This document shows positions 14,301 to 25,480 of a stretch of 64,000 bases of DNA, one piece after another. The notes below the pieces were generated by a model. It was given only the letters and a program-made list of their open reading frames with translations, did no database searches and was not told where the DNA came from. The number at the start of each line of letters is the position of its first letter. Positions within the stretch are counted from its first letter, which is position 1. Source of the stretch: Trogon surrucura (lineage: Eukaryota > Chordata > Aves > Trogoniformes > Trogonidae); NCBI GenBank assembly GCA_020746105.1, contig CM036617.1, positions 19,164,037-19,228,036 of the forward strand. Direction: 5' to 3'. A program made the position numbers and the translations under genes.

Positions 14301-15254
14301 TAAAGGTTAGCTTTTTTAGCATCAAAATCACAAACACCACTTACTGACAGAGACCATATTATTAGCTAAAGCTAAAAGGCTGGCATAGCTCAAAAGAAAT
14401 TAAATATTGTATGATTGTTGATGAACTCAAATCAAGTCTGATCAACTTCTAAACAAATCTTAAAGTTTTTGGGTTTAGCTGATCAGAAATACTCCACCAC
14501 TGTGCTTTATAACTAGGGACAGAACTGATAGTGCCAAAACAATTATTCTTCCCCCTCAGCTAGGTTGTGAGGGGTGGATAAATTGCTTGAAGGGTCGAAC
14601 ATAGAAGTTGCAGCTCCAGGCAACTTAACTGGATAAAAAATTAAATACCTATTCAATTAGATACAAATTAAATACCATAATAAATATATGTTCTATAAAG
14701 TAAATCTTGGAAAATGCACCATTTTCTCTTTATGCCACAGAGAGATTCCTTGCATGCAGAACTGTTTTCATCTCACTGCCATGTTCAAACAGAAAGTCTT
14801 TGTGCAAAGTTTCTGTGGAACTAGATTGCAAAATACATGGGCCAATAAGAAAAAGAGAGAGCTTGTCACCCTGAGCAGAACAAAAATAGCGAGGTGATTG
14901 CCACAGAATCCTGTTCTCCCAACCAGCCTGATCTGGTACCTGAATGGGTTTCTTTCTGGAGGTGAGCTTTGTAATAAGTACACACTCTGAAGCACATTGT
15001 CACTAACTGTAGATATAAAGTACAGGTGGTCGAAATCTGTTCTTCAGTTAATCTCTTCTTTCACAATGATTGCCTTAGGAAGGATCAAGTCCTGTCTGTA
15101 AATTGCAACCTATTTGGATCTGGAGAACTTTGACAAGTATTATCTTGGATATATGAGTGTATATATACTTGTTTACTTAGATACTTATATTCTTGAGTGT
15201 ATGAGTATATATACTTACATGAATATTTCCCCTCACTTCAAGGATACTGAAGTA
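11331..15254. other. DDX10 intron; nothing recognised
   Basis: AT-rich intron with short frames only. AATAAA-like hexamers occur, but no exon, RNA gene or repeat family could be supported. Confidence 0.5.
15160..15222. repeat. Degenerate TA/GTATA-rich simple repeat
   Basis: Irregular repeats of TATATA, ACTT and GAGTGTAT-type words lie just upstream of the CR1 at 15255. A low-complexity tract. Confidence 0.5.
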
Positions 15255-15725
15255 AGTGCTGGAGCTTGTCCAAGGAAGGGCAGTGAAGCTGGTGAAGTGT
15301 GCAGAGCACGTGGCTTACGAGGAGCAGTTCAGGGAACTGGGGCTGTTTAGCCTGGAGAAGAGAAGGCTGAGGGGAGACCTTACCACTCTACAGCTACCTG
15401 AAAGGAAGTTGTAGAGAGGTGGGGATCGGTCTGTTCAACCATATTTCAAGCAATAGGACAAGAGGAAATGGCCTCAAGTTGTGCCAGGGGAGGTTTAGAT
15501 TGGATATTAGGAAAAATTCCTTCATAGAAGGGTTTGCCAAGCATTGAAACAGGCTGCCCAGGGCAGTGGTGGAGTCACCATCCCTGGAGGTATTTAAAAG
15601 TTTTTAGACATAGTGCTTAGGGGTGTGGCTTAGTTGAGGACTTGTCAGTGTTAAGTTAATGATTGGACTTGATGATCTTAAACATCTTTTCCAATCTAGG
15701 AAAGTCGGTGATCTTGAACTATGAT
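15255..15725 (+). mobile_element. CR1 LINE 3' fragment
   Basis: The + strand copy runs from the end of ORF2 (TTTAGCCTGGAGAAGAGAAG, then CTGAGGGGAGACC) through the 3' UTR ('GGCTGCCCAGGGCAGTGGTG', 'TTGGACTTGATGATCTT') to a decayed terminal repeat near 15725. The ORF2 tail is broken by stops and small indels, so the copy is inactive. It is 5'-truncated at about 15255. Confidence 0.88.
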
Positions 15726-18008
15726 TTTAACTTTTTTCGCCAGCTCTTATGGTGAGTGGTTAATGTGAAATAACAAGTTTTCTTCTCCTGACTGGCTGAT
15801 ATAAGTTTGAACCAAGAGGGGGAAAGTAATGATTTTCTGTTGTTCAACTGTGGATGATAAATGTTCGTGTTCAAGTTATTAACAGTTTCAAGGTCTTATG
15901 AATATTTTAATGAATATGTAACCAATGATACTTACAAAGAAGATGACCTCATTGTTCCTGATGAATTAGAGAGTCAACTTTGCCAATTATTTTTTTTTGT
16001 TATAGTAAGCGTTACCTTGAACACATCTCTGCAAATTTTCTGCTGAAAAAAATTAATCTGAATGTGTAATGGAAGCAAAGGTTTGATCTGTGTATGAGTA
16101 ATTGTCTTGTGTGTGCATACATAAATGACAAAACTTAGGAAACAATGCAGTCTCAACATTTTACTGACATAACTGAGAATATGAATGAACAGCCCAAGTC
16201 TGTCATTAAATGTTAGTGTTAGACAACTCTGTGGCATCATCATACACACATACTAAAAAATACTTTGTTCTGTACAACAACTTTGAGTAATACTTCTTTT
16301 TTTTTTCAAGCTACATAATTTGTATGCTCTAGTTGTATTGAATGAATGGAAGGGACAATGGAAGGGATAAATAAAGAACAAATATTCAATGTTTAAAGAA
16401 ATTGAAATAAACTGTAATTTAATGCAGAGTGCTTTTCAAATATGTAAAGTCATTAATAAAAAGGTGACCTTCAAAACAATTTGCTGTTGAAATAGTAGTG
16501 CTCTAATAGTATACAAAAAGAAAATAATAGTATACAAAAAGGTAGTTTTCTAAACAGCAAAATACTTTAAAAAAACCATACAAGAGCAAACCCAGCTTTG
16601 GTGTGAAGTAGCACCTGAAGTCCCTGGTAATCAGCGTGCTTTTCAGTTGGTGATGGTGTTACTGTCAGCAGTTTACAGTGCTGCTGAGTCTGACAGTCCT
16701 TCTAGTGATTTCATATGCCCAGCTCTACAGATACCTTTATTAATATTTCAAAATAGTCAAGAACAAAATGTGTGTTTGGTATGTTTTTCTTTGCCTTCTG
16801 ATTGCAAATTTGGCACTTGTCCCTTTCTTCTGCTTGCTTTGAGTGCACTGCAGAAGTGTCACTGGACCAGCAATAAGGGACTCTTGCGGTGGTGACTGAT
16901 TTTACCATTCACCAGCTCATTTCCTTTCACTCAGTCTATACCCAGATACAAAATGGACCTTTGGTATGGTTTTTGTTTGGTCCTATTTGGTTTTTTTTTT
17001 CTTTAAATGTATTTTTATCATGGTGAGGTGTGTGCATGAGGAGAGGTATTCTTTTAAAAGCTGGGGGAAGTGGTGAAAAATCAACAAAAATGAGCTTTAG
17101 ATGTTTAATGATGTGAAGTTATTTGTGGAGTGAAGGATCATTTAAATGAGTACTGTTTTGGAAACTCATCTCTGTGCATGTTGATTAGATATATAAACAA
17201 GAGGTAGCAATGTCTTTAATTGCAGTTTCTTTGCATTTGTCCCTGCTTTTCAGCATAAATATGCATGAGTCTAGGGTTCACGTTGCTTAGAAATGTCTGT
17301 AAGCTTTTTGCTTGCATTTTTGTGTGCTTATACGATGGCATATGCCGTCCAGTCCGTCTGCTTTCTTTGTGCCTGTTAGCAAAAATTTAGAGCAGTGCTG
17401 CCATCACTTCAGGACTCCATGGGGCAGAGCCTACATCTGCGAAATCAGTCAGCTTTATTCTATTATCCAAGACCTTTACGGAGCAGCATCTTCTGTGCCC
17501 TCTATTTTCAGGATTTAGTGAGGCATTCCCACACGCTGGGAAAACTTGCCGACGCCAGCAGCCCATCCTGGGACGTGCTGTGGGGACGGAGGGAAACTGA
17601 GCCCCAGGGACGAGGGGTGAGGGGGCCTGGGAAGAAGCATGAAGAACATGAATCACGTGTTTTGAGAGATGGTAAAGCTTCATATTGCTTAAACACTTGC
17701 TCTCAGATGACTGTTGATCAGGTGCTGCCCAAATCTCTCTTGGACTTGGTAGATTTAAGATGGCGATGTTGGGAAGGCAGAATTGAATGTGAATCCTTGT
17801 GCTTCCTCTTTGAATAATGTTTCTTCAACCTTTAACAAACAGACCTGAAGAAGATGGAAACTATTCCCTTTTGCTGACTATTGTAGTGGTGGTCTTCAGC
17901 TGCATTTGAGGACAGGGGGTTTTGTTACATCACCGCTCTTAATGGGCTTGTGGCAAGTAACATGAACTTGTTTGCTCATCTTGTAACTCTCCATTTCTCA
18001 CCTGGCAG
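15726..18008. other. DDX10 intron upstream of the penultimate exon
   Basis: Mostly AT-rich unique sequence. It includes two copies of a 17-bp word (16504-16520 and 16526-16542) and an exon-like frame near 15890-15990, treated under findings. No further exon supported. Confidence 0.5.
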
Positions 18009-18142
18009 GCTGAAGAAGAAACAGTGGCCTTTCTTGCTCATAGTGACAGTGAAGAGGAATTTGATCCAAGCACTCTTCCAGATCCTGATAAATACAAAGA
18101 TTCTGATGAAGAGCAAGATTCGGAAAGCGAAGACAGCTATAG
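18009..18142 (+). CDS. DDX10: DDX10 penultimate coding exon (acidic linker)
   Basis: This exon encodes 44 codons plus two bases of the C-terminal extension of DDX10. DDX10 is a nucleolar DEAD-box RNA helicase, orthologous to yeast Dbp4/Hca4, that acts in 18S rRNA maturation. The peptide has the diagnostic FDPSTLPDPDKY stretch, as I recall it from vertebrate DDX10, followed by an Asp/Glu/Ser-rich run. It starts after a pyrimidine-rich acceptor ending in AG at 18007-18008 and ends at a strong donor (GTATGT from 18143). It enters at codon phase 0 and leaves two bases (AG) of a split codon, which the exon at 33962 completes as Ser. The helicase core is not in the window. Without splicing at 18143 the frame runs into the intron and stops near 18260. 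Gene identity is by recall of the family, not by a search, but the motif match is distinctive. Confidence 0.93.
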
Positions 18143-18424
18143 GTATGTACACATCTTCCACATTCATTTTGAAATGTTCATGGTTTTTAGAAACTGTTTT
18201 GGTTATATGTTAGGAACTCATTCTACAGTCATCCTCTTGCTCACAGTACTTAGTATTTAAGTTTGTTTGCAAGGCAGATGCTGAACAGAAATCTGTGCTA
18301 AAGGCTGTTATTTTCTTTTGTGAATTTCTGTGAGAAAGATTATTGAGTCAGTGTTGAAGGATCTCCGTGGGGCTATTCCACATGAAGAAACCTTGGCTAA
18401 TTCCCTGGAGGTTTCTTGTCTTTC

Positions 18425-19405
18425 TGTGCTGGGTTCAACCCTGACTGGATACCAGGTGTCCACTAAAGCTGTTTTATCACTCCCCTCCTCAGCTGGACAT
18501 GGGAGAGAAAATATAATGAAAAGCTAGTGAGATAAGGACAGGGAGATCACACAGCAATTACCATCACAGACAAGGCAAACTCGACTTGGGGAAAAATTAG
18601 TTTAATTTATTGACAATCAAATCAGAATAGGGTAATAAAAAATAAAAACAAATCTTAAAAAAAACTTCTCCCTACCCCTCCCTTCTTTCTGGGCTTAACT
18701 TCACGCCTGATACATCCACCTGCTCTCCCTGAGCAGTGCAGGGACAAGGAATGGGGTTGTGATCAGTTCATTAGATGTTGTCTCTGCCACTCCTTCCTCC
18801 TCAGGGCGTGGACTCCTCATACTCTTCTCCTGTTTCAGCATGGGGTCCCTCTCGTGGGAGAGCATTCCTCAAGGACTTCTTTAATGTGAGTCCTCCCCGT
18901 GGGTTACAGTTCTCCACAAACTGCCCCAGCGTGGGTCCCCCGTGGGGTCACAAGTCCTGCCAGGAACCTGCTCCAGCGTGGCCTTCCCATAGGGTCACAG
19001 CCTCCTCTGGGTGCCTCTACCTGGCCCAGGATCTGGCCCTGCACATGGCTCCACCATGGACTGCAGAGGGACAGCCTGCCTCACCTTGGTCTTCACCACA
19101 GGCTGTAGGAGAATCTTGGCTCTGGCACGTGGAGCACCTCCTTCCCCTTCTTCTTCACAGACCTTGGTGTCTGCACATATTCTCACTTCTCTCTTCAGGT
19201 GCAGTTGCTCAGGGCTTTTTCCACTTCCCAGAGGTGCTACCACTGTCACTCATGGTCTTGTCCCTTGGCCAGCGTTGGGTCTGTCTGTCTTGGAGCTGGC
19301 TGGCATTGGCTCTGTCGAACCTAGGGGAAGCTTCTAGCAGCTTCTAACAGAAGGCAACCCTGTAGCCTTCCTGCTACCAAACTCTGGCCACGCAAACCCA
19401 ATAGA
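18425..19405 (-). mobile_element. ERVL-type solo LTR, antisense to DDX10
   Basis: This is a 981-bp element beginning TGTGCTGGGTTCAACC and ending CAAACCCAATAGA. The end is probably a mutated CA terminus. It is flanked by CTTTC (18420-18424) and GTTTC (19406-19410), a 5-bp target duplication with one mismatch, as expected for ERVL. The long C/T-rich block with repeated 'CAGCGTGGGTCC'-like phrases and 'CCTCCTTCC' is characteristic of a common avian LTR as I recall it. AATAAA on the minus strand (about 18604-18609) gives the orientation. No internal retroviral sequence adjoins it, so it is a solo LTR. Its long open frames (up to 190 codons) reflect composition only. Confidence 0.8.
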
Positions 19406-21875
19406 GTTTCAGAAATACATTTCTTTACTACCACAGTACAAGTTCTGTTTGAAAGGAAAAACGCTGAAGTAATTTGAGAATTTGGATGAGTGATCTGTAC
19501 CTGTGCTATATTAAATAAATTTGTGCTTGTTGAAACTTGATGAAGTTTCATGATTCAGTGTTGCTCACACTTGAACAGTACAAATGAAGTGGAATCTGAG
19601 TTAGAAGTAAATACATAACAAAATTAACAATGTTAAACTTTTCTTCTTAATTTGAAACAGTGGTTTTAATTATATAAAACAGAAGATTTTGTTTCTCGTA
19701 GTGTAACAGAAAAGCAGAGGGTGGGGATGAGGGTCCGTAGTTGATGGCAACATACTCCAGTTCTTCAGCACACGCTGCGGGAAGATGGAGGGGTACTGCA
19801 TGAAGTCCTGTGTGGTTTTTGTCACTGGCTTCACCCTGGCTGAAAGTCCATCTGTGTGTTTCTGAGAACAGCTTGTTGTGTTAAAGATGGAGAAACATAA
19901 TCTATTCACTTAAATGGGAGTCTAGTTATTTTGCTCTCTTCTAGATGCCCAGTGTCTAGTGTCACTCTTGTGTTGTGGAGGCACTGTGTAAGCCTGGTGA
20001 TGGAACATGGATTTAAGGACTGGATATGCCAAAGTTAACAGGCTGGTGACCATGTGCCCTGTAGCCTGTTCACCAGCAGAAGATGAGACCCATCATTCTT
20101 AAACAAGTTGCTTCCAGATCTTCACTATTTATGACTTCTTGTCTCTGCCCATCAACTTTTGGTGGCGAAGGCAGCATAGTTTGTTAAAGAATTTCTCTTG
20201 TAATGAAATTTAAGACTTGATGTTTATTGGAGAGGGCTATATAAGAGGATTTGTAGGTTGCTTTTCACATGTTACTAGAATTATATCTGTCCTTATTTGA
20301 TAAATGCATCCTCTAGTAGCAGTCGTATATTGCTTATAGTGGAACCAGGTTAACACAATAAAATATTATTCTCAGCCTCCCACAGGTAACGTCAGTAATA
20401 TGGTTAATATTGGCTTTTTAATGTATTAGATTCCGATGAGTAAGACCTGCATATAAGGCAGCGATTGGAGCTAGAGGATCCTCTAAAACCCCATTCTGTT
20501 GGAAGGGGCCATCTGGTCTAATATTAACTATGAGACAGGGACTAGAAAAAAAAGTGTATTTTATTCAGCAATTCCACGGTTACACAGAACGTTAACAGGG
20601 GTGCCAGGAGAAGTACTTCAGTACGCTGACGCTTCTCCATGTGGGACCACAGCAGCACTGGTTCTGTCATTTTGCCTTTGAGAGCAAATTCTGAGCTGAC
20701 TTCTGTTGTAATATAGTGCTGCAAGTAACAAAGTAGAGTGAATCTTGGTAGTTATGGGTAATTGTTTCTTGGAAGAAGTAAAACCAAGAGTTTATTGAGA
20801 AAGTCTGAAGTAAAGCTTTGGTAAGTGGTTGGACTCTGAGCAACACACACCTTGTTTATTGGTGCTGAAGGGCAGATTCCTGGAATCCATTAAGCTGATG
20901 GACACCTGGGCAAATGGGAAGGAGTTACCAGCAACTAAGTATAGGAAACCTAGTGTCACAACACTACTTATTAAATATTTAATTACCTCAGACATTTCCT
21001 AATTACTGCTAAATTGTTGCATCCTTCCTGTAGGGAAAAGGTAACATTTAGTGCCATGTTTCTTAAAAAAGATTTTGCATTGCTTCAACTTGTAGCCTTA
21101 GCTAAGGTTATCTCTCTTGACAGTACAGTGTTTTGTAGTGTAACTACTTAATAAGAGTTTTGAAAAGATTAGGGGGTCAGTTTAAAACTGGGAATTTTGT
21201 CTAGTTTATTTTCGGTATCAGTAAGTAACCGTTTGTGTAGGGGAGATCACTTCTGTATTTTTTTATGTATTCATACATCACGTTTTGTATTGATCCTTTC
21301 CCCAAAGATGTTGGCTAGACTCGAGATTAGCTAAGCTTTAAGAATAAATGTTGACAGAGATGGACAGAGTTTTGGCAGTGGTAATCAGTGCAGATTTTTT
21401 AGAATTGGTGGCTGATCTGCCCCCCCTGGAGTCAGAGTGTCTGCACTCAAGGAGAGCTAAGACTGAAAGAAGTTCTACTGCCTTGATCATTTCCCCTTCA
21501 TGTGAAGCAGACATGTAGTAACTTGCCCTAAGATCAGGTCTCAGAATGAAATTCAGGTACCTCTAGGGCCTGATGAGTGTTCTGTCCGCTAGACAAGACA
21601 GCACTCCCTTTGAAACTACAACTAGTCACATGGTAACTGATTTTTAAAAATATTCTTGTTTTCTGTATGCCAGCTGTACAGGTATAAATTTAATACCATG
21701 TAGACACAGTTTAATGCTTTTTGGTTTTCCATTTTATTGAACTTTTCTTTACTTGAGTTACTTTTTAGGGAATATTTTCTTGAAACTTTGATGTCTACAG
21801 TGTTCCACTTATCCCAAGGAGATAAATTTTGAATGTAATTTGGGCTGAAGGGTGTAACTTTGAGCACAAAAAGAG

Positions 21876-21899
21876 CACTATATATATATATATATATAA
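21876..21899. repeat. (TA)n microsatellite
   Basis: An uninterrupted run of alternating T and A of about 22 bases, followed by an A-run. Confidence 0.85.
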
Positions 21900-21916
21900 A
21901 AAGTGATTCAACTGGA

Positions 21917-21986
21917 GTTGAGATACAGATTTTTTTTTTCTGCCAGATACAGTTGAGATACAGATTTTTTTTTTTCTGCCAGAAAA
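21917..21986. repeat. 35-bp tandem duplication
   Basis: Two adjacent copies of a unit built of GTTGAGATACAG, a T-run and CTGCCAGA start at 21917 and 21952. The T-runs differ by about one base, so the duplication is recent or constrained. Confidence 0.85.
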
Positions 21987-22328
21987 GACTTATATTAAGA
22001 CTTGTCAGGTTTTAATTTACAAGTTGTCCTGGTTGGATAGCACCAAGATAAAAGTGTTCTGGGGCAGCCTGGACCATGTGGCAATCACAGTGGCAGAGAA
22101 GGGGCAGCTGTGCCTACGGGGAGGAGAGGATGGGCCAGGTGACCCAGATGGCCCAATCATGGTATTATTTCCCATGGTGCTCAGTATATAACGGCCCCTA
22201 AGAAGAGCCATGGGGCTTTTAGCGGCTGCTGTGCTGGAAGGACACTGGCTCTTCATCATCTCTCCCTGTGCTGGTGTTCCCACCTCCTGTTTTCACACTG
22301 CAGAGGAGCATCTTTTCTCAGAACAGGT

Positions 22329-22594
22329 TGTGCAGCGGGCTGAAAGGCACGGACTCAGCTCTCAAGAGAAAATAAGACAAAGTTTATTGGCAAGAAGCAC
22401 TGTTTATGGGTTACGAGTAGGAGACCAGCTATGCAGCCAGGGTTGTTATCAGCACATGTACTCCTTCAGTCACTCTCTTATCACACAGGGAGACCAGACG
22501 TTTCCAGGTCTGTTTTGAACGCACTCTCCCATTCACTCCCACGCACATCTTGTGTTCAAGATGCGTCTTATCTATACATTTGATCCCTGTTGGG
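22329..22594 (-). mobile_element. Possible nested LTR fragment
   Basis: The segment starts TGTGCAGCGGGC and contains ACAAAGTTTATTGG, i.e. AATAAA on the minus strand, like the poly(A) region of an antisense ERV LTR. It interrupts the LTR that spans 22025-23281. No second end or duplication could be defined, so this is tentative. Confidence 0.3.
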
Positions 22595-22710
22595 TCCCCA
22601 TGTGTTGCCTGATCTAGTTGAGAGGCGTCCCTGCCCATGACAGGGAGGTTGGATTAAATGATCTCTAAGGTCCCTTCCAGCCTAGGCCGTTCTATGATTC
22701 TGTGATTCTC
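22595..22710 (+). mobile_element. CR1 3'-end fragment
   Basis: It contains GACAGGGAGGTTGGATTAAA, then ATGATCTCTAAGGTCCCTTCC, and ends in TTCTATGATTCTGTGATTCT, the CR1 3' terminus. It lies inside the composite LTR at 22025-23281. Confidence 0.85.
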
Positions 22711-23286
22711 AGGAACAGATTCCCAACATGAACTGTACTTGGCTGGTCATGGTCCCTTTTCATTATAAACAAGCAAGGGTTATGTACTTGTTTAGTAAAG
22801 AACTCAAGGACAAATATCTTAATTTTGCAATGCAGCGCTGCCGGCACAACTAGCTGTGAAATGTGGGATATCTGCAAGTTTGTCCCCCTCTGTCTGCCGG
22901 GGTGGGAGCGGCACAGTTATTTTCTGGGTTTTTTTGGACAATCGTGGGGACTCTGGGCTTGAGTGCTCCCTTCTGGTCCCCAGTCCAGTCGGGGACTTTT
23001 TCCACTCAGGGCCTGTCATCCAGAAGGCACGAGTTCCAGATTAACATATTCTCTGGTTTCTTTGAAAATATTTGCGTGCTTGTATGATGTCTGTATATAG
23101 TTCAACATCTTCATTGTTATTCTAGGTTTTATTTTCTCTTTCATTAAACTGGTTCAATTTTTTTCAACCTCAGAGTCTCTCTCCCTGGTTCCCCTGTTGT
23201 CCTCCTCTGGGAGGGTGCTGGGGGGGATCCCAGAGGGCATCTGTCAAAGTTCAGTGGCCAGCCCAGCCTTAAACTTTGACATAAGT

Positions 23287-24589
23287 GTACTTTAAATATG
23301 TTTCTTGAACTGTTTGAAGGTGACTTTAGAACAAAATGCAACGATAGAATATTCTCCATTCTATCCATTTATTTGAAATATGATCTAGCAGGGTTTTACC
23401 AATGAAATTTTTTAATTTTTTTAAATTATGAATTTTGCTCAAGGCAAAGGATCATTTATTTGCAAAGTTCGATTTTATTTGGGCTTTGGAACTTAGTGAT
23501 GTGTGGAAACTAATTTGTCTAAAAATGAGATTTTTAATAAGAGATGCAAAGGCTCGTCAAATAAAGCACACATTTTATATTACAATTTCTTTAAGATATA
23601 TGGATTTTAAATCATCTCTATATTTGAAAATGTAGTTGATGGCCTCTTAAAATCTCAACATTATTAATTTCTTTAAAAGGTGGTCTTACAATGAAACTGG
23701 TAAAACATACATTGTGTTACAATTTTCACATGCGATGTCAGAACATTCTTGCCGTGCAAACCCTCCTGACTTGCACAGTTACCTTTTTTGGCATTCATTT
23801 TATGACTACAAAGTTAGAGTTTGGTTTTGATTCCTAAGTAAAATGTTTGTATAAATCTGTCATGTCCATTTAGTGCTCTGGGGGCCGTAATCTGGCTGGG
23901 TCACTTTTTCGGTATCAGTTTGGCGGTTTAAGCTTTCCCTGGCTAGGAGCAGGACATTCTTGGGGTAACAAGAGGCACATGTGATGTGTCTTGAGACACA
24001 TCTCAAGAACTTGAAGCTTCATAACCAGCCTCTGTCACCTTCAGGACACAGTACTGGTCTCAGTTGTTTGCCCTGACTTTGGTTGACTTTTTAATAAAAG
24101 AAACATCCTTGCCTTCCTACAAGGGTGTTTTTAAAGGTTTTTGTTAATTTTCCCATCCTTACACAATCACACTGAATACTTGCCTGCTCTTCAGTCTTGT
24201 CTGTGTTTGCTTAATGACTAGAGCAATGGATAGTAGATGTTTTCAAGCCTTGTTATGAAGGTGAGAGGACTGAAATTTGGGAAGTGAGTCAAATTGGTTC
24301 AAGTTCTTCTCTGGCATTTAGGCAGAATGGGAGTTAACAAGGACCCAGAGAGCAGTTTCAAGCAGCCTGGCTAGACCTGACATCCAGAGCTTTCTAGAAG
24401 GGGTCACATCAGTTTAGGAGCTGCTCCAGTGGGAAAAGTACTACAGATAAACCTGCAACATCAAAGACCACAATTTTATTATCAGCAGCAAAGCAGATAG
24501 CAGAGACACTGGTATTGTGTTATGTTATAGCTGGGCACAGGGTGGGAGTGGATTTGTCAGTAATTGCTAAGAACAGTAACTAAACTGAA
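23287..24589. other. DDX10 intron; nothing recognised apart from hairpin motif
   Basis: AT-rich sequence. The only structure noted is a pair of overlapping inverted repeats at 23983-24008, treated under findings. Confidence 0.5.
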
Positions 24590-25480
24590 GTGAGTGGTGA
24601 GGTCAGGGCAAATATGCAGGAGGAAGATGAGAGGGGAAATCTGTGGGATGCTCACAAAGGCAAGAGCAGTGGGCAACAATGTACTGATAGATAGATTTGG
24701 AAGCTGACAGGATCCAGGGCAAAATGCCATTTCTAGGAGTGCCTGAAAGGAGCATGTCAGAATGAAGGGCCACTGATGGCCCTGGTGTGCAGCACAGCAC
24801 ATGGTGCTTAACCCCATGATGGCTTGGACCTGCCTGGGGAACATCAGTCATGTCTTGACAGGCTAAATGGATTTGGCTAGGGTGCAGGCTTAAGTACTGA
24901 CACGTGGTTGTCTGTATTGTCCACAACTGACGTGATTTTGAATGATGTCAGCTAAAGCTCTTCTGAGCAACATCCCAGCGCATTTTGGTGTGGTAGGACA
25001 GGCCAAGGACTGTTTCCAGTAAGCAGAAGTCACATTTCTTTTAGTTGTGTGTGGTTGAAAAAACGTAGCGGTCTGTTGTCTAGTTCTGAAATCGGCTTTG
25101 AGACTCGGTGTAGGTGTGTCTGGAGACTTGTGAGGTGCTCTGAGCACCTCTTAGGAGGCTTTTGTGAAAGCAGAGGCACAACTGAAAGAGGAAGCTGCAG
25201 TGAAGGAAACTAATTTAAGGCTGGAAGAAAGAGGAAATCAAGAAAGGGAAGAGAATTTGAATAATCAATAAGCCTATGGGAAAAGGAAAGTGGTAGCTGA
25301 AGAGGCTGGTGGTGAGTATAAGGCCATGGAGAAGTGGTATTGGTTTTGTACGAGGGAGGAAAGAGACAGACAGGATGTATGCGTGAAGGGAGAAGGGAGG
25401 ATGATGTGGGTCTGATGGATCAGGAAGAGTAAATAGGAGAACAGGCAAGAAATCTTGCTACCCGTGGGAAGGAGGGGTTT
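24590..25480. other. Purine-rich intronic tract
   Basis: The + strand is persistently rich in A and G (GGAAGA, GAGGAA and AAGGGA words), most strongly at 25150-25480. Open frames on the opposite strand (up to 107 codons) come from this bias and carry no domain. Not assignable to CR1 or LTR families. Confidence 0.45.

Larger units (their letters stand above)
19406..22024. other. DDX10 intron; mostly unrecognised
   Basis: Unique-looking sequence between the two LTRs. It contains a TA microsatellite and a 35-bp tandem duplication near its end. No exon or repeat family supported. Confidence 0.5.
22025..23281 (+). mobile_element. Composite ERVL-type LTR with nested insertions
   Basis: The element starts TGTCCTGGTTGG and ends CCTTAAACTTTGACA. 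It is flanked by CAAGT (22020-22024) and TAAGT (23282-23286), a 5-bp duplication with one mismatch. A TATA-like GTATATAAC lies at about 22186. A 3' block near 23140 has ATTAAA, then TCAACCTCAGAGTCTCTCTC, the usual poly(A)/U5 layout of avian ERVL LTRs. At 1257 bp it is long. The middle contains a CR1 3' end (about 22595-22710) and a segment near 22329-22594 that looks like another, antisense LTR piece. The nested boundaries are uncertain. Confidence 0.65.

Noticed and set aside
1..18008. Further DDX10 exons upstream
   Set aside because: I looked for the Lys/Arg/Glu-rich segment that precedes the acidic linker in the protein, with flanking AG/GT, and did not find one. The whole stretch is best read as intron.
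18775..19347. 190-codon + strand open frame
   Set aside because: It lies wholly within the C/T-rich body of the solo LTR at 18425-19405. It overlaps several other frames of similar length and has no domain, so it is a composition artefact.
20461..20530. Possible CR1 3' end (GTTGGAAGGGGCCATCTGG)
   Set aside because: Only about 20 bases resemble the CR1 GGTTGGAAGGG block. Neither the terminal repeats nor neighbouring blocks are present.
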